Below are positions 5,822-15,218 of a stretch of 15,218 nt of DNA, piece after piece. Numbering within the stretch: the first letter of the stretch is position 1; each line of letters opens with the position of its first letter. The translations under genes were made by a program, and so were the position numbers. The DNA comes from Oscillospiraceae bacterium (GTDB taxonomy: Bacteria; Bacillota; Clostridia; Oscillospirales; Ruminococcaceae). The notes beneath the pieces are model-generated. The model did not search any database and was not told the DNA's origin. It saw nothing but the letters and a program-made list of their open reading frames with translations. The DNA lies in assembly GCA_016303195.1 (NCBI GenBank), contig JAEDMD010000021.1:1-15218 (forward strand). Direction: 5' to 3'.

Positions 5822-7078
5822 ATGAAAAAGAATATGTTTGATCTTCTTGAAAATTCGGGGGAGGGTGAGCTTGATATGATAGACCGCCTGTCACCTGAGT
5901 TCAGCGATGAGCAGTTTGAAAGAATACTCGAAATGAGTAAAAGAAAAAGAAATATAATCAGAGCGGCAAAAGAAAGTAAAAATATAAATTTAAATGCAGG
6001 AAATGGCGAAGTTATGCCTGTTGAGGAGTACAAGCGGCCTGCTTGGATCAGGATGCTTGCTGCGGCGGCTTCACTGGTGCTTCTCGGCGGCGGACTTGCT
6101 CTGGCACACAGCTTCATTAAGCGCTCAAAGCCTGAAACACCGATAGTTGTACCAAATATTTCAGCTACGACCGTTACTGCAGCAACGGTTACAACCGACA
6201 GTGAAAATGCCGATATCACCACAGTTACCGCAGATGTAACAGCCGAAGTAAGCGGAACAGTTACCGTTCCTGCCGCAGTTTCGGGCGAAACATCCGCAGC
6301 CTCATCAACTCAGAACAGCACATCCGCTCATGTTACTTCTCAGGCACAGGCAGTTACGACAATTGCCGAAAATACAGCCGAAGAACCTGTTGTTACCGAA
6401 AATCCTGCTTACAGGGCAGAGGCTGAGGAATGGTCACGAAACTACTTTGATGCAAGGGATATTTCTCTTCTGAACTATGACTATCTGGATACGATTGATA
6501 CATTTGAAGCACAGCGACTTGTTATTTACTTGGATTATGGGGCAACCGTGGAAGATCAGCCTCGTGAAAACCATACCATGACATTTGTTCATTATGTAAA
6601 TCCGAAGTTCAGCAGTGTTGAAGATATCAAAGCAGACCAGGTGAAATATGTTTTCAATGATTATGATGAAAATGGTCAGAACATGAATTCATGGATGCTT
6701 GACAGATATTATAGCATGAAAGTAGAACCCGGACAGGTCATTGAAGATAACTGGTACAATAAATATGACTACTACCCAATGTTTACTGAATATAACGGAA
6801 AAATATACAGATGCGTATATGATGACGGTCGTACGCAGTTCGGATCAGATGATCAGGAGATGCTGAATCAGGCTTTAAATCGCAAATGGTATGTACAGAA
6901 CTGCAACAGCGATTGCTTTGAATTGATTGAGTTGAGGGGAAATTATGAAAGCTTGGGAAGTTGGTATAGTGTACAGAAAGTTAACGGTGAATGGAGAATA
7001 ACAGAAAGCAGAGCGCTGGATGAAGTTTATTCGGAAGATGAAATTATGAGAAAGTATGCTGAATATAAGGTGAATTGA
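5822..7078 (+). CDS. Putative membrane-bound anti-sigma factor
   Basis: 418 residues from the ATG at 5822, which follows a G-rich stretch just past the sigma stop. An upstream in-frame ATG at 5750 would overlap the sigma gene by 61 bases and lacks support. Layout: a charged cytoplasmic N-terminus (1-75, with LSPEFSDEQFERILEM), one membrane helix (about 77-98, LAAAASLVLLGGGLALAHSF), a Thr/Ala/Val/Ser-rich low-complexity linker (about 113-190), and an extracellular Tyr/Trp-rich domain (about 195-418) of unrecognised family. N-in topology puts the N-terminus where it could hold the sigma factor. No ZAS zinc motif or protease site is evident, so the anti-sigma role rests on gene order and topology. 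The linker suggests the sensor domain is held away from the membrane through the wall. A strong terminator follows at 7142. Confidence 0.7.
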   Translation: MKKNMFDLLENSGEGELDMIDRLSPEFSDEQFERILEMSKRKRNIIRAAKESKNINLNAGNGEVMPVEEYKRPAWIRMLAAAASLVLLGGGLALAHSFIKRSKPETPIVVPNISATTVTAATVTTDSENADITTVTADVTAEVSGTVTVPAAVSGETSAASSTQNSTSAHVTSQAQAVTTIAENTAEEPVVTENPAYRAEAEEWSRNYFDARDISLLNYDYLDTIDTFEAQRLVIYLDYGATVEDQPRENHTMTFVHYVNPKFSSVEDIKADQVKYVFNDYDENGQNMNSWMLDRYYSMKVEPGQVIEDNWYNKYDYYPMFTEYNGKIYRCVYDDGRTQFGSDDQEMLNQALNRKWYVQNCNSDCFELIELRGNYESLGSWYSVQKVNGEWRITESRALDEVYSEDEIMRKYAEYKVN

Positions 7079-7141
7079 CTGCCTTGAAATTATTCCAAAA
7101 AACACCTCGTAAAACAAAATAAAACAGTTCAAAACGATGAA

Positions 7142-7173
7142 AAAAGCGGAGAGGTCTTGACTTCTCCGCTTTT
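7142..7173. terminator. Terminator of the sigma operon, possibly bidirectional
   Basis: A 13-bp stem (AAAAGCGGAGAGG at 7142-7154 with 7161-7173, one G-T wobble) encloses the loop TCTTGA. The A-run on the 5' side and TTTT on the 3' side allow function on both strands. It separates the sigma operon from rpoB. Confidence 0.9.
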
Positions 7174-7343
7174 ATATATTATAATAATATAATGTATCAA
7201 TATGGAATAATGTTCCTATTATCATGTAATTATATCATACAAAATCACTCTTGTCAATAGTTTTCTGAAAAAACTTTTTCAGAGTGTGCGGTATAATTAT
7301 TTTCAATCCGCCAAAATAACGAATCAGTAAGGAGGATCCGCCT
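7174..7343 (+). promoter_or_regulatory. rpoB upstream region with promoter candidate
   Basis: TATAAT (7292-7297) lies 46 bases before the rpoB ATG, but no good -35 sits at a normal spacing; the nearest candidates are poor. A 7-bp A/T-rich hairpin (7265-7271 with 7276-7282) occupies the -35 area, and an imperfect inverted repeat with GGAA/TTCC arms lies at 7199-7220. A very strong ribosome binding site, AAGGAGG (7329-7335), precedes the ATG by 8 bases. No L10-type leader or rplL gene is present. Confidence 0.5.
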
Positions 7344-10300
7344 ATGGTGAATGTTACACCTAAGCAGCTGGGTAAAAATGTCAGAATGAGCTTCGGCAAG
7401 ATCACCGAGCCCCTTGAAATGCCGAACCTTATCGAGGTGCAGAAAAACTCGTATCAGTGGTTCAGAGAGGAAGGTCTTCGTGAAGTCTTCCGTGATATGA
7501 CCGCTATCACCGATTATAACGGCAACCTCGTCCTTAATTTCAAGGACTATCGCTTCGACGATACCCCGAAATACTCTCTCGCAGAGTGTAAGTCAAGAGG
7601 CGCTACGTATCAGGTAGCTATGCGTGCTACTGCTACTCTCGCCAACAAGGAAACAGGCGCTGTAAGCGAAAGTGAGATCTATATGGGCGATTTCCCGCTC
7701 ATGACAGACAGCGGTACTTTCGTTATCAACGGTGCTGAACGTGTTATCGTCTCACAGCTGGTTCGTTCACCTGGCGTTTACTACGCTTTCGAGAAGGACA
7801 AGACAGGTAAGGACCTTTTCAATACAACAGTTATCCCTAACCGTGGTGCATGGCTGGAATACGAAATGGACTCCAATGATGTTGTCTATGTCCGTATAGA
7901 TAAAAACCGTAAGATCCCGATCACTACCTTCATCAGAGCCCTCGGCGAAGAAGGTACCGACGAGGAGATCTACGCTACTTTCGGCGAGGATGACCGCTTA
8001 AAGCAGACTATCCTCCAGAAAGACCAGACCAAGAACAAGTCCGATGCGCTCATCGACGTTTACAAGAAGCTCCGTCCGGGCGAGCCTCCTACGGTCGAAA
8101 GCTCTCTCACACATCTGAACAACCTGTTCTTCGATGCAAAGAGATACGACCTCTGCCGTTTCGGACGCTATAAGTACAACAAGAAGCTGGGCATCGCTTC
8201 AAGACTTGCAGGCCACATCCTCGCACAGCCCGTTATCAACGAAATGACAGGCGAGATCCTTGCTGACGAGGGCGAGCTTGTAACATATGACAAGGCTTGC
8301 GAGATCGAGCAGGCAGGTGTATACGAGGCTTTCGTTACCGTTGAAGCAAAAGAGTACTACACAGATGAACGTGGCGAAACTTCCATCCGCATGGTCGAAA
8401 AGACCGTCAAGATCATCGGCAACGGCATGGTCGATATCAAGGGCTATGTTGATTTCGACGTTGAGAAGTACGGTATCAACGAGAAAGTTTCCTTCAAGGT
8501 ACTCAAAAATATCCTTGATACTGCCGCTGACGATGACGAGCTGGAAGAAATGGTCAAGAAGATGGCTGACGATCTCGTTCCGAAGCACATCATCCTCGAC
8601 GATATCATCGCTACTATCAGCTACTTCATCAACCTCTGCGAGGGCGTCGGCACTGTTGACGATATCGACCACCTCGGCAACAGACGTATCCGCTCTGTCG
8701 GCGAGCTTCTCCAGAACCAGTTCCGTATCGGCTATGCCCGTATGGAAAGAAGCATCCGTGAGAGAATGAACATCCAGACACAGGATGTTAACACACTCAC
8801 ACCTCAGATGCTCATAAATATCAGACCTATCTCCTCAGCAATGAAGGAATTCTTCTGCTCCTCACCGCTGTCACAGTTCATGGATCAGAACAACCCTCTT
8901 GCAGAGCTTACTCATAAGAGACGTCTTTCAGCCCTCGGACCGGGCGGTCTTTCACGTGACCGTGCAGGATTTGAGGTTCGTGACGTTCATTACAGCCACT
9001 ACGGAAGAATGTGTCCTATCGAGACTCCTGAAGGCCCGAATATCGGACTTATCTCCTATCTGGCTACTTTCGCAAGGATCAACGAATACGGCTTCATCGA
9101 AGCTCCTTACCGTAAGGTGGACAAGGAAACAGGTGTCGTAACAAATGAAGTCGTTTACATGACTGCCGATGTGGAGGACAACTTCGTCGTTGCTCAGGCT
9201 AACGAACCGCTTACAGAAGACGGAAAGCTGGCAAGACCCAGAGTTAATGCTCGTCACCGTGACCAGATCCTCGAATGTGAGCGTGAAAAGGTAGACTACA
9301 TGGATGTATCTCCTAAGATGGTCGTTTCTGTCGCTACATCAATGATCCCGTTCCTCGAAAACGATGACGCTAACCGTGCGCTCATGGGTTCAAATATGCA
9401 GAGACAGGCTGTTCCGCTCCTCAAGACAGAGCGTCCTTTCGTTGGTACAGGTATGGAATACAAGGCTGCTGTTGACTCAGGTGTTTGTATCGTTGCTGAC
9501 TGCGACGGTAAGGTAACATATGTTGACGCAGATAAGATACACCTCATAGATACAACAGGTATCGAGCATAAGTACGAGCTTATCAAGTTCAAGCGCTCCA
9601 ACCAGGGTACTTGTGTAAACCAGAGACCTATCGTTACTGTGGGCGAGGAGATCAAGAAGGGTCAGGTACTTGCTGACGGCCCTGCTACCGCTGACGGTGA
9701 AATTTCCCTCGGTAAGAATGCCCTCATCGGCTTCATGACATGGGAAGGTTATAACTACGAGGATGCCGTTCTCCTTAACGAGCGCCTTGTAAGAGAAGAT
9801 GTATTCACATCAGTTCATATAGAAGAATACGAGATCGAGTGCCGTGATACAAAGCTCGGACCTGAGGAGATCACAAGAGATATCCCGAACGTCGGTGACG
9901 ATGCTCTTGCAAACCTCGACGAGAACGGTATCATCCGCATCGGTTCGGAAGTAAACTCAGGCGATATCCTCGTCGGCAAGGTAACTCCTAAGGGCGAGAC
10001 AGAGCTTACTGCCGAAGAAAGACTCCTCCGTGCGATCTTCGGTGAAAAGGCACGTGAAGTGCGTGACAACTCACTTAAAGTTCCTCACGGTGAATCAGGC
10101 GTTATCGTTGACGTTAAGGTATTTACCCGTGAAAACTGCGACGAACTCAGCGCAGGCGTAAATATGCGTGTTATCTGCTACATCGCTCAGAAGCGTAAGA
10201 TCTCCGTCGGCGATAAGATGGCTGGCCGTCACGGTAACAAGGGTGTCGTTTCACGTATCCTTCCTGAGGAAGATATGCCGTTCCTCCCTGACGGTACACC

Positions 10301-11258
10301 GCTGGATATCGTACTCAACCCTCTCGGCGTTCCTTCACGAATGAACATCGGACAGGTACTTGAAGTACACCTCGGTATGGCTTGTAAGGCTCTCGGCTGG
10401 CATATCATGACTCCTGTATTCGACGGCGCTCACGAAGATGATATCCGTGAATTCTTCAAGCAGGCAAACGAACACGCTAAGGCTCATAAGGACGATATGT
10501 TCGAGCTGAAGGCTATGGATAAGGTAATAAATCCTAATGCTCTCGAATTTACAGAAGACTGTAAGTTCACTCTCTACGACGGACGTACAGGTGAAAAGTT
10601 CGACAACCGTGTAACAGTGGGCTATATGTACTACCTCAAGCTCCACCACCTCGTTGACGATAAGATCCATGCCCGTTCAGTCGGCCCGTACGCTCTCGTT
10701 ACTCAGCAGCCGCTCGGCGGTAAGGCTCAGTTCGGCGGACAGCGTTTCGGTGAGATGGAAGTTTGGGCACTGGAGGCTTACGGTGCGGCTTACACACTTC
10801 AGGAAATTCTTACTGTCAAGTCGGATGATACCATCGGCCGTGTAAACACATACGAAGCTATCGTCAAGGGTCAGAACGTTCCTACTCCGGGTATCCCTGA
10901 GTCATTCAAGGTTCTTATCAAGGAAATGCAGTCACTCTGTCTTGATGTCAAGGTTCTCGACATCAATCAGCAGGAGATCGACCTCAAGCAGAACTTCGAT
11001 GATGAAGATCCGATGCCTTCACATGATTCATTTGCAGACGAGGATACCGCAGACACAACAAGCTACTCCGACGGAGATATCGAAGATGCAGGATTCAGCA
11101 TGGACGGCGAGGACGAAGATGAAGGAGACCTCGGAATGGATGAGGGCGATGATGTATTCAGCTTCGACGACGATGAATCCGATCTCGCTCTCGGCGATGA
11201 GGAAGACGACGATATTTTCGACAGCTTCGACATTGACGACTCCTCCGACGAGGACTAA
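7344..11258 (+). CDS. rpoB: DNA-directed RNA polymerase beta subunit
   Basis: 1304 residues. It opens with [15 protein letters not shown] and aligns by eye to firmicute RpoB throughout. The rifampicin region has [20 protein letters not shown] (around 507-526) and [20 protein letters not shown] after it. Glu806-Asp807 lie in YEDAV, and the active-site lysines Lys958 and Lys966 lie in [10 protein letters not shown]. The conserved end, [20 protein letters not shown] then [12 protein letters not shown], is intact. After about residue 1218 comes an 86-residue tail in which 42 residues are Asp or Glu and none is Lys or Arg. The beta-lobe region (about 330-430) is longer than in Bacillus, as is usual in Clostridia. 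With RpoC it forms the polymerase catalytic core. Confidence 0.99.
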   Translation: MVNVTPKQLGKNVRMSFGKITEPLEMPNLIEVQKNSYQWFREEGLREVFRDMTAITDYNGNLVLNFKDYRFDDTPKYSLAECKSRGATYQVAMRATATLANKETGAVSESEIYMGDFPLMTDSGTFVINGAERVIVSQLVRSPGVYYAFEKDKTGKDLFNTTVIPNRGAWLEYEMDSNDVVYVRIDKNRKIPITTFIRALGEEGTDEEIYATFGEDDRLKQTILQKDQTKNKSDALIDVYKKLRPGEPPTVESSLTHLNNLFFDAKRYDLCRFGRYKYNKKLGIASRLAGHILAQPVINEMTGEILADEGELVTYDKACEIEQAGVYEAFVTVEAKEYYTDERGETSIRMVEKTVKIIGNGMVDIKGYVDFDVEKYGINEKVSFKVLKNILDTAADDDELEEMVKKMADDLVPKHIILDDIIATISYFINLCEGVGTVDDIDHLGNRRIRSVGELLQNQFRIGYARMERSIRERMNIQTQDVNTLTPQMLINIRPISSAMKEFFCSSPLSQFMDQNNPLAELTHKRRLSALGPGGLSRDRAGFEVRDVHYSHYGRMCPIETPEGPNIGLISYLATFARINEYGFIEAPYRKVDKETGVVTNEVVYMTADVEDNFVVAQANEPLTEDGKLARPRVNARHRDQILECEREKVDYMDVSPKMVVSVATSMIPFLENDDANRALMGSNMQRQAVPLLKTERPFVGTGMEYKAAVDSGVCIVADCDGKVTYVDADKIHLIDTTGIEHKYELIKFKRSNQGTCVNQRPIVTVGEEIKKGQVLADGPATADGEISLGKNALIGFMTWEGYNYEDAVLLNERLVREDVFTSVHIEEYEIECRDTKLGPEEITRDIPNVGDDALANLDENGIIRIGSEVNSGDILVGKVTPKGETELTAEERLLRAIFGEKAREVRDNSLKVPHGESGVIVDVKVFTRENCDELSAGVNMRVICYIAQKRKISVGDKMAGRHGNKGVVSRILPEEDMPFLPDGTPLDIVLNPLGVPSRMNIGQVLEVHLGMACKALGWHIMTPVFDGAHEDDIREFFKQANEHAKAHKDDMFELKAMDKVINPNALEFTEDCKFTLYDGRTGEKFDNRVTVGYMYYLKLHHLVDDKIHARSVGPYALVTQQPLGGKAQFGGQRFGEMEVWALEAYGAAYTLQEILTVKSDDTIGRVNTYEAIVKGQNVPTPGIPESFKVLIKEMQSLCLDVKVLDINQQEIDLKQNFDDEDPMPSHDSFADEDTADTTSYSDGDIEDAGFSMDGEDEDEGDLGMDEGDDVFSFDDDESDLALGDEEDDDIFDSFDIDDSSDED

Positions 11259-11276
11259 CCATAAGCAAATAGTAGT

Positions 11277-11385
11277 GAATAAAGAATAATGAATAATTGC
11301 GGTACAGCCACAGGCTGAACGTATGGACGTTTCTCACGTGAGATGCTGCGATTCCGAATTCCGCATTCTGAATTCCGCATTCATA
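11277..11385. repeat. Heptamer-flanked repeat element in the rpoB-rpoC spacer
   Basis: The left side has three 7-base units, GAATAAA, GAATAAT, GAATAAT (11277-11297). The right side has five, ATTCCGA, ATTCCGC, ATTCTGA, ATTCCGC, ATTCATA (11351-11385). Read in opposite directions both follow a GAATnnn pattern, so they form degenerate inverted ends. The middle contains the hairpin CAGCC-ACA-GGCTG (11305-11317) and the perfect palindrome TCTCACGTGAGA (11332-11343). The start, GAATAAAGAATAAT then TGCGGT, is shared with 4961-4980. No intrinsic terminator is visible, so rpoB-rpoC cotranscription is still likely. Confidence 0.75.
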
Positions 11386-11402
11386 AAGCAGGAGGTAGCA
11401 GT

Positions 11403-14400
11403 TTGGAATTTACAACTTTTGAATCAATAAAGATCGGTCTCGCTTCACCCGAACAGATCAGAAGCTGGTCATACGGCGTTGTTGAAAGACCTGAAACCAT
11501 AAATTACAGAACACAGAAGCCTGAAAGAGACGGCCTTTTCTGTGAAAGAATATTCGGACCTACCAAGGACTGGGAGTGCCACTGCGGTAAGTTCAAGAAG
11601 ATCCGCTTCAAGGGCAAGGTTTGTGACCGCTGCGGCGTTGAGGTCACAAGAGCAAGAGTAAGACGTGAGAGAATGGGTCACATCGAGCTGGCCGCTCCTG
11701 TTTCTCATATCTGGTACTTCAAGGGCACACCGTCACGTATCGGTCAGGTGCTTGAAGTTTCCCAGAAAAGACTGGAGGAAGTTCTCTACTTCACAAAGTA
11801 TATCGTTACAGATCCGGGTAATACCGAGCTTCTGAAAAAACAGCTCCTCTCCGAGAAGGAATATCTGTCATACCTCGAAAAGTACGGCGATGACTTCAAG
11901 GCTGAAATGGGCGCTGAGGCTATCAGAAAGCTCCTCAATGAGTATGACCCTGCAAGATATGATACTCACAAGCAGAGACTTGTGGAAATGGGCAAGATCT
12001 CCCTCGGCGGAAAAAAGGTCACCTGCTTCAACAAGCCAACTGAGTGCCAGTGCGAAGAATGCCGTAAGTTTGCTGAACTTGAAGGCATTGACTGGAGAAA
12101 CAACCTCGAAATAGTTGCCGATGACCTTAAAGCTGAGCTGGAAGGACTTCCTGCCGGTCAGAAGAAGGTAAAGCTCTTAAAGAGACTCCAGATCATCGAG
12201 GCATTCAGACTTTCAGGCAATAAGCCTGAGTGGATGATACTCAGCGTTGTGCCTGTTATCCCGCCTGATATCCGTCCTATGATAATGCTGGACGGCGGAC
12301 GTTATGCTACATCAGACCTTAACGACCTTTACAGACGAGTTATCAACAGAAACAACCGTCTCAAGAGAATGCTCGAACTTGACGCTCCTGATATCATCGT
12401 CAGAAACGAAAAGCGTATGCTTCAGGAAGCTGTTGATGCTCTCATCGACAACGGCAGACACGGCAGACCTGTTACAGGTCCAAGCAACCGTGCCCTCAAA
12501 TCCCTGTCAGATATGCTTAAAGGTAAGCAGGGACGTTTCCGTCAGAACCTCCTCGGTAAGCGTGTTGACTACTCAGGACGTTCCGTTATCGTTGTAGGCC
12601 CTGAACTGAAAATGTATCAGTGCGGTCTGCCTAAGGAAATGGCTCTCGAACTTTTCAAGCCTTTCGTATTAAAGAGACTTGTTGACAAGAAGGCTATCGC
12701 AAATATCAAGTCCGCAAGAAAACTCATAGACCGTGCCGACAATAAGGTATGGGATGCTCTTGAGGACGTTATCAAGGATCACCCTGTTATGCTGAACCGT
12801 GCCCCCACGCTTCACCGTCTGGGTATTCAGGCATTCGAGCCTATCCTTGTTGAAGGCCGTGCTATCAAGCTCCATCCTCTCGTATGCTCTGCGTTCAACG
12901 CTGACTTCGACGGTGACCAGATGGCCGTTCACCTTCCGCTTTCCGCAGAAGCTCAGGCTGAGGCACGTTTCCTCATGCTTGCCGCTAACAACCTGCTGAA
13001 ACCGTCAGACGGTAAGCCAGTTGCCGTTCCTTCACAGGATATGGTACTCGGTTCATACTACCTGACAATGGATAAGCCCGGCGAACCAGGCGAGGGCAAG
13101 GTATTCCGTGACGTTAACGAAGCTCTTATGGCTTACAACGAGCATGATGTATCTCTCCACGCTAATATCAAGGTAAAGATCACTAAGGATATCGGCGACA
13201 AGAAGGTATCCAAGATAATCGACGCAACTGTCGGCAGACTCATCTTCAACGAGAATATCCCGCAGAATCTGGGCTACGTTGACAGAACAAACTCCGACAA
13301 GCAGTTCGACCTTGAAGTTGCATTCCTCGTTGGCAAGAAACAGCTCTCCGATATCATCGAGCGCTGTATCAAAATACATGGCACAACTACAACTTCCGAA
13401 GTTCTTGACCGTATCAAGGCTCTCGGATACAAATATTCAACAAGAGCAGCTCTTACTGTTGCAGTCTGCGATGCTACCATCCCGCCTGCAAAGAAGTCCA
13501 TCCTTGCAAAGGCTGACGAAGAAGTTGCTGAGATCACATCAGAATACGAATTCGGCTATATTTCTGAGCAGGAGAAGTCCAAGAAGATCATCGCTCTCTG
13601 GACAGATACCAACGATCAGGTTACAGCCGCACTGAAGGCAAACTTCGACCGCTACAATCCTATCTGGATGATGGCTGACTCAGGTGCCCGTGGTTCTATC
13701 TCTCAGATCAGACAGCTTGCAGGTATGCGTGGACTTATCGCTAATACCTCCGGTGCAGTTATCGAGATCCCGATCAGAGCTAACTACCGTGAGGGTCTTA
13801 ACATTCTGGAATACTTCATCGCTTCACGAGGCGCTCGAAAGGGTCTGGCTGATACGGCTCTCCGTACCGCTGACTCAGGTTACCTGACCCGTCGTCTGGT
13901 TGACGTTTCACAGGACGTTATCATCCGTGAGGAGGACTGCGGAACTACCGACGGTATCGAAGTATTCGAGATCAGAAACGGCAACGAAGTTGTCGAGCCG
14001 TTCGATGAGCGTCTTGTCGGCAGATACCTCGCTGAGGATCTCCGTGATGCAAAGGGCGAGATCATCGTTTCAAGAAACAAGCTCCTTAATGACGCAGATG
14101 CTAAGAAGATCATCGACGCAGGCGTTGAGGAGATCAAGATACGTTCAGTACTGACCTGCCGTGCAAAGACAGGTGTATGCGCTAAGTGCTACGGTGCAAA
14201 CCTTGCATTCAACAACATGGTTTCCGTCGGTGAAGCTGTTGGTGTTATCGCTGCACAGTCTATCGGTGAGCCTGGTACACAGCTTACTATGAGAACCTTC
14301 CATACCGGCGGCGTTGCTTCTGCCGATGCGGAAGATATCACACAGGGTCTTCCACGAGTTGAGGAACTTTTCGAGAGCAGACGTCCTAAGGGTGCTGCAA

Positions 14401-15122
14401 TTCTTTCAAGGATCTCAGGAAAGATCCACATCGAGGAAGTAAAGACCACTACAAATATCATCGTCAACAACGACGAAACAGGCGAATCTGAGAACTACAT
14501 GATCCCGTACAACCTGAAGATCCGTGTTCAGGAAGGCGAGGAGATCGAAAAGGGAACAAGACTTACCGAAGGTAATATCTATCCTGCCGACATCCTCAAC
14601 ATCCTCGGAACAAAGGCTGTACAGAACTACATCATCAATGAAGTTCAGAAGGTTTACCGTTTACAGGGTGTTGATATCAACGATAAGCACATCGAAGTTA
14701 TCGTTCGTCAGATGCTCCGCAAGGTCAAGGTAGAGGAGTCAGGCAGCAGCTATCTGCTTCCGGGCACACTTGTTGACAGCAAGAAGATCGACGAGATCAA
14801 CGAGGAGCTTCAGGCACGTATCGATGCAGGCGAGTACGATGTACACCTTGTAGAAGTAAGCCCTGTTCTTCAGGGTATCACAAAGGCTTCATCCAATTCA
14901 GACAGCTTTATGTCCGCCGCTTCCTTCCAGGAAACAACAAAGGCGCTCACAGATGCGGCTATCAGCGGCAAGAGCGACAGACTGCTCGGACTTAAAGAAA
15001 ATGTTATCATTGGTAAGCTCATCCCTGCCGGTACAGGTATGGAGTGTTACAGACAGGTGGAAGTCGTTAAGAACGAAGGCTACACCGAGCATACTGCAAC
15101 TCCGATCAATACACAGATCTGA
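11403..15122 (+). CDS. rpoC: DNA-directed RNA polymerase beta' subunit
   Basis: 1239 residues from a TTG start at 11403, which sits 6 bases after AGGAGGT (11390-11396) and begins (M)[18 protein letters not shown], as in other RpoC. An in-frame ATG at 11343 lies in repeat DNA without a binding site and would add 20 foreign residues. Zinc site 1 is Cys59, Cys61, Cys74, Cys77. The catalytic NADFDGD is at 499-505 (Asp501, 503, 505). Zinc site 2 is Cys846, Cys919, Cys926, Cys929. The trigger-loop region starts near [19 protein letters not shown] (952 onward). Relative to Bacillus and E. coli there is an extra segment of about 52 residues (183-234) with cysteines at 208, 215, 217 and 220. Conserved sequence resumes at once after it, so the insertion is in frame and the protein should be functional. 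Confidence 0.98.
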   Translation: MEFTTFESIKIGLASPEQIRSWSYGVVERPETINYRTQKPERDGLFCERIFGPTKDWECHCGKFKKIRFKGKVCDRCGVEVTRARVRRERMGHIELAAPVSHIWYFKGTPSRIGQVLEVSQKRLEEVLYFTKYIVTDPGNTELLKKQLLSEKEYLSYLEKYGDDFKAEMGAEAIRKLLNEYDPARYDTHKQRLVEMGKISLGGKKVTCFNKPTECQCEECRKFAELEGIDWRNNLEIVADDLKAELEGLPAGQKKVKLLKRLQIIEAFRLSGNKPEWMILSVVPVIPPDIRPMIMLDGGRYATSDLNDLYRRVINRNNRLKRMLELDAPDIIVRNEKRMLQEAVDALIDNGRHGRPVTGPSNRALKSLSDMLKGKQGRFRQNLLGKRVDYSGRSVIVVGPELKMYQCGLPKEMALELFKPFVLKRLVDKKAIANIKSARKLIDRADNKVWDALEDVIKDHPVMLNRAPTLHRLGIQAFEPILVEGRAIKLHPLVCSAFNADFDGDQMAVHLPLSAEAQAEARFLMLAANNLLKPSDGKPVAVPSQDMVLGSYYLTMDKPGEPGEGKVFRDVNEALMAYNEHDVSLHANIKVKITKDIGDKKVSKIIDATVGRLIFNENIPQNLGYVDRTNSDKQFDLEVAFLVGKKQLSDIIERCIKIHGTTTTSEVLDRIKALGYKYSTRAALTVAVCDATIPPAKKSILAKADEEVAEITSEYEFGYISEQEKSKKIIALWTDTNDQVTAALKANFDRYNPIWMMADSGARGSISQIRQLAGMRGLIANTSGAVIEIPIRANYREGLNILEYFIASRGARKGLADTALRTADSGYLTRRLVDVSQDVIIREEDCGTTDGIEVFEIRNGNEVVEPFDERLVGRYLAEDLRDAKGEIIVSRNKLLNDADAKKIIDAGVEEIKIRSVLTCRAKTGVCAKCYGANLAFNNMVSVGEAVGVIAAQSIGEPGTQLTMRTFHTGGVASADAEDITQGLPRVEELFESRRPKGAAILSRISGKIHIEEVKTTTNIIVNNDETGESENYMIPYNLKIRVQEGEEIEKGTRLTEGNIYPADILNILGTKAVQNYIINEVQKVYRLQGVDINDKHIEVIVRQMLRKVKVEESGSSYLLPGTLVDSKKIDEINEELQARIDAGEYDVHLVEVSPVLQGITKASSNSDSFMSAASFQETTKALTDAAISGKSDRLLGLKENVIIGKLIPAGTGMECYRQVEVVKNEGYTEHTATPINTQI

Positions 15123-15128
15123 TAAAAA

Positions 15129-15152
15129 GGGCATCCGATTTTTCGGATGCCC
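15129..15152 (-). terminator. Hairpin after rpoC with minus-strand T-tract
   Basis: A perfect 10-bp stem (15129-15138 with 15143-15152) has a TTTT loop. It is preceded on the plus strand by AAAAA (15124-15128) and followed by TCAGTCTG, so a U-tract forms only when read on the minus strand. It may stop a convergent transcript entering from beyond the window. It could still help rpoC termination or protect its 3' end. Confidence 0.6.
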
Positions 15153-15184
15153 TCAGTCTGTCGAAAAACTTAAATACTGGGTTT

Positions 15185-15207
15185 CCAAAGGGATCACATC
15201 CCTTTGG
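15185..15207. repeat. Perfect palindrome near window end
   Basis: CCAAAGGGA (15185-15193) pairs with TCCCTTTGG (15199-15207) around TCACA. There is no T-tract in either direction, so it is not an intrinsic terminator. It may be the start of an intergenic repeat cut by the window edge. Confidence 0.45.
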
Positions 15208-15218
15208 TCAGGTCAAGG

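Noticed and set aside
7251..7256. TTGTCA as the rpoB -35 element
   Set aside because: It lies 35 bases before the TATAAT, about twice the workable spacing.
8199..8672. 157-residue minus-strand frame inside rpoB
   Set aside because: Antisense shadow of conserved RpoB sequence.

Overview
The window looks chromosomal and comes from a Gram-positive Clostridia member, most likely Ruminococcus or a close Oscillospirales relative. Three things point there: a SCIFF peptide with its radical SAM maturase, an ECF sigma gene paired with a single-pass membrane protein that has a Thr/Ala/Val-rich linker, and RpoB/RpoC sequences of firmicute type. Genus is inference. All genes lie on the plus strand. I see no rRNA, tRNA, CRISPR array or intact transposase.

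Layout. (1) 1-285: a REPIN-like inverted repeat pair, a heptamer tandem repeat and a strong promoter, then an ABC-F ATPase gene (286-2211). (2) 2212-2498: a 10-unit heptamer array, a solo REP-like arm, an A/T-rich palindrome and an extended -10 promoter. (3) The SCIFF locus: precursor peptide scfA (2499-2636), a GAAA-loop terminator, an AT-rich gene for an HNH-like protein with a PcrA/UvrD-type Tudor-like tail (2736-3524), and maturase scfB (3546-4913). The AT-rich gene looks like a foreign insertion that splits the peptide from its maturase. (4) 4919-5048: a second REPIN-like element whose left arm also forms the scfB terminator, then a leader and an ECF sigma / putative membrane anti-sigma operon (5250-7078) closed by a strong terminator. 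(5) rpoB (7344-11258) and rpoC (11403-15122) under their own promoter region, without rplJ-rplL immediately upstream, and separated by a 144-base spacer full of heptamer repeats. (6) 15123-15218: a hairpin whose T-tract reads on the minus strand, then a palindrome that may begin another repeat.

How it works together. ScfB should install a Cys-to-Thr thioether in ScfA. The sigma and membrane proteins form a likely signal-responsive pair. RpoB and RpoC are the catalytic core of RNA polymerase, and both carry lineage-looking additions: an 86-residue acidic C-terminal tail on RpoB and a roughly 52-residue four-cysteine insertion in RpoC. The intergenic regions share a mosaic of GTAG-plus-hairpin repeats and 7-bp-period arrays, which is the most pervasive structure not explained by genes.
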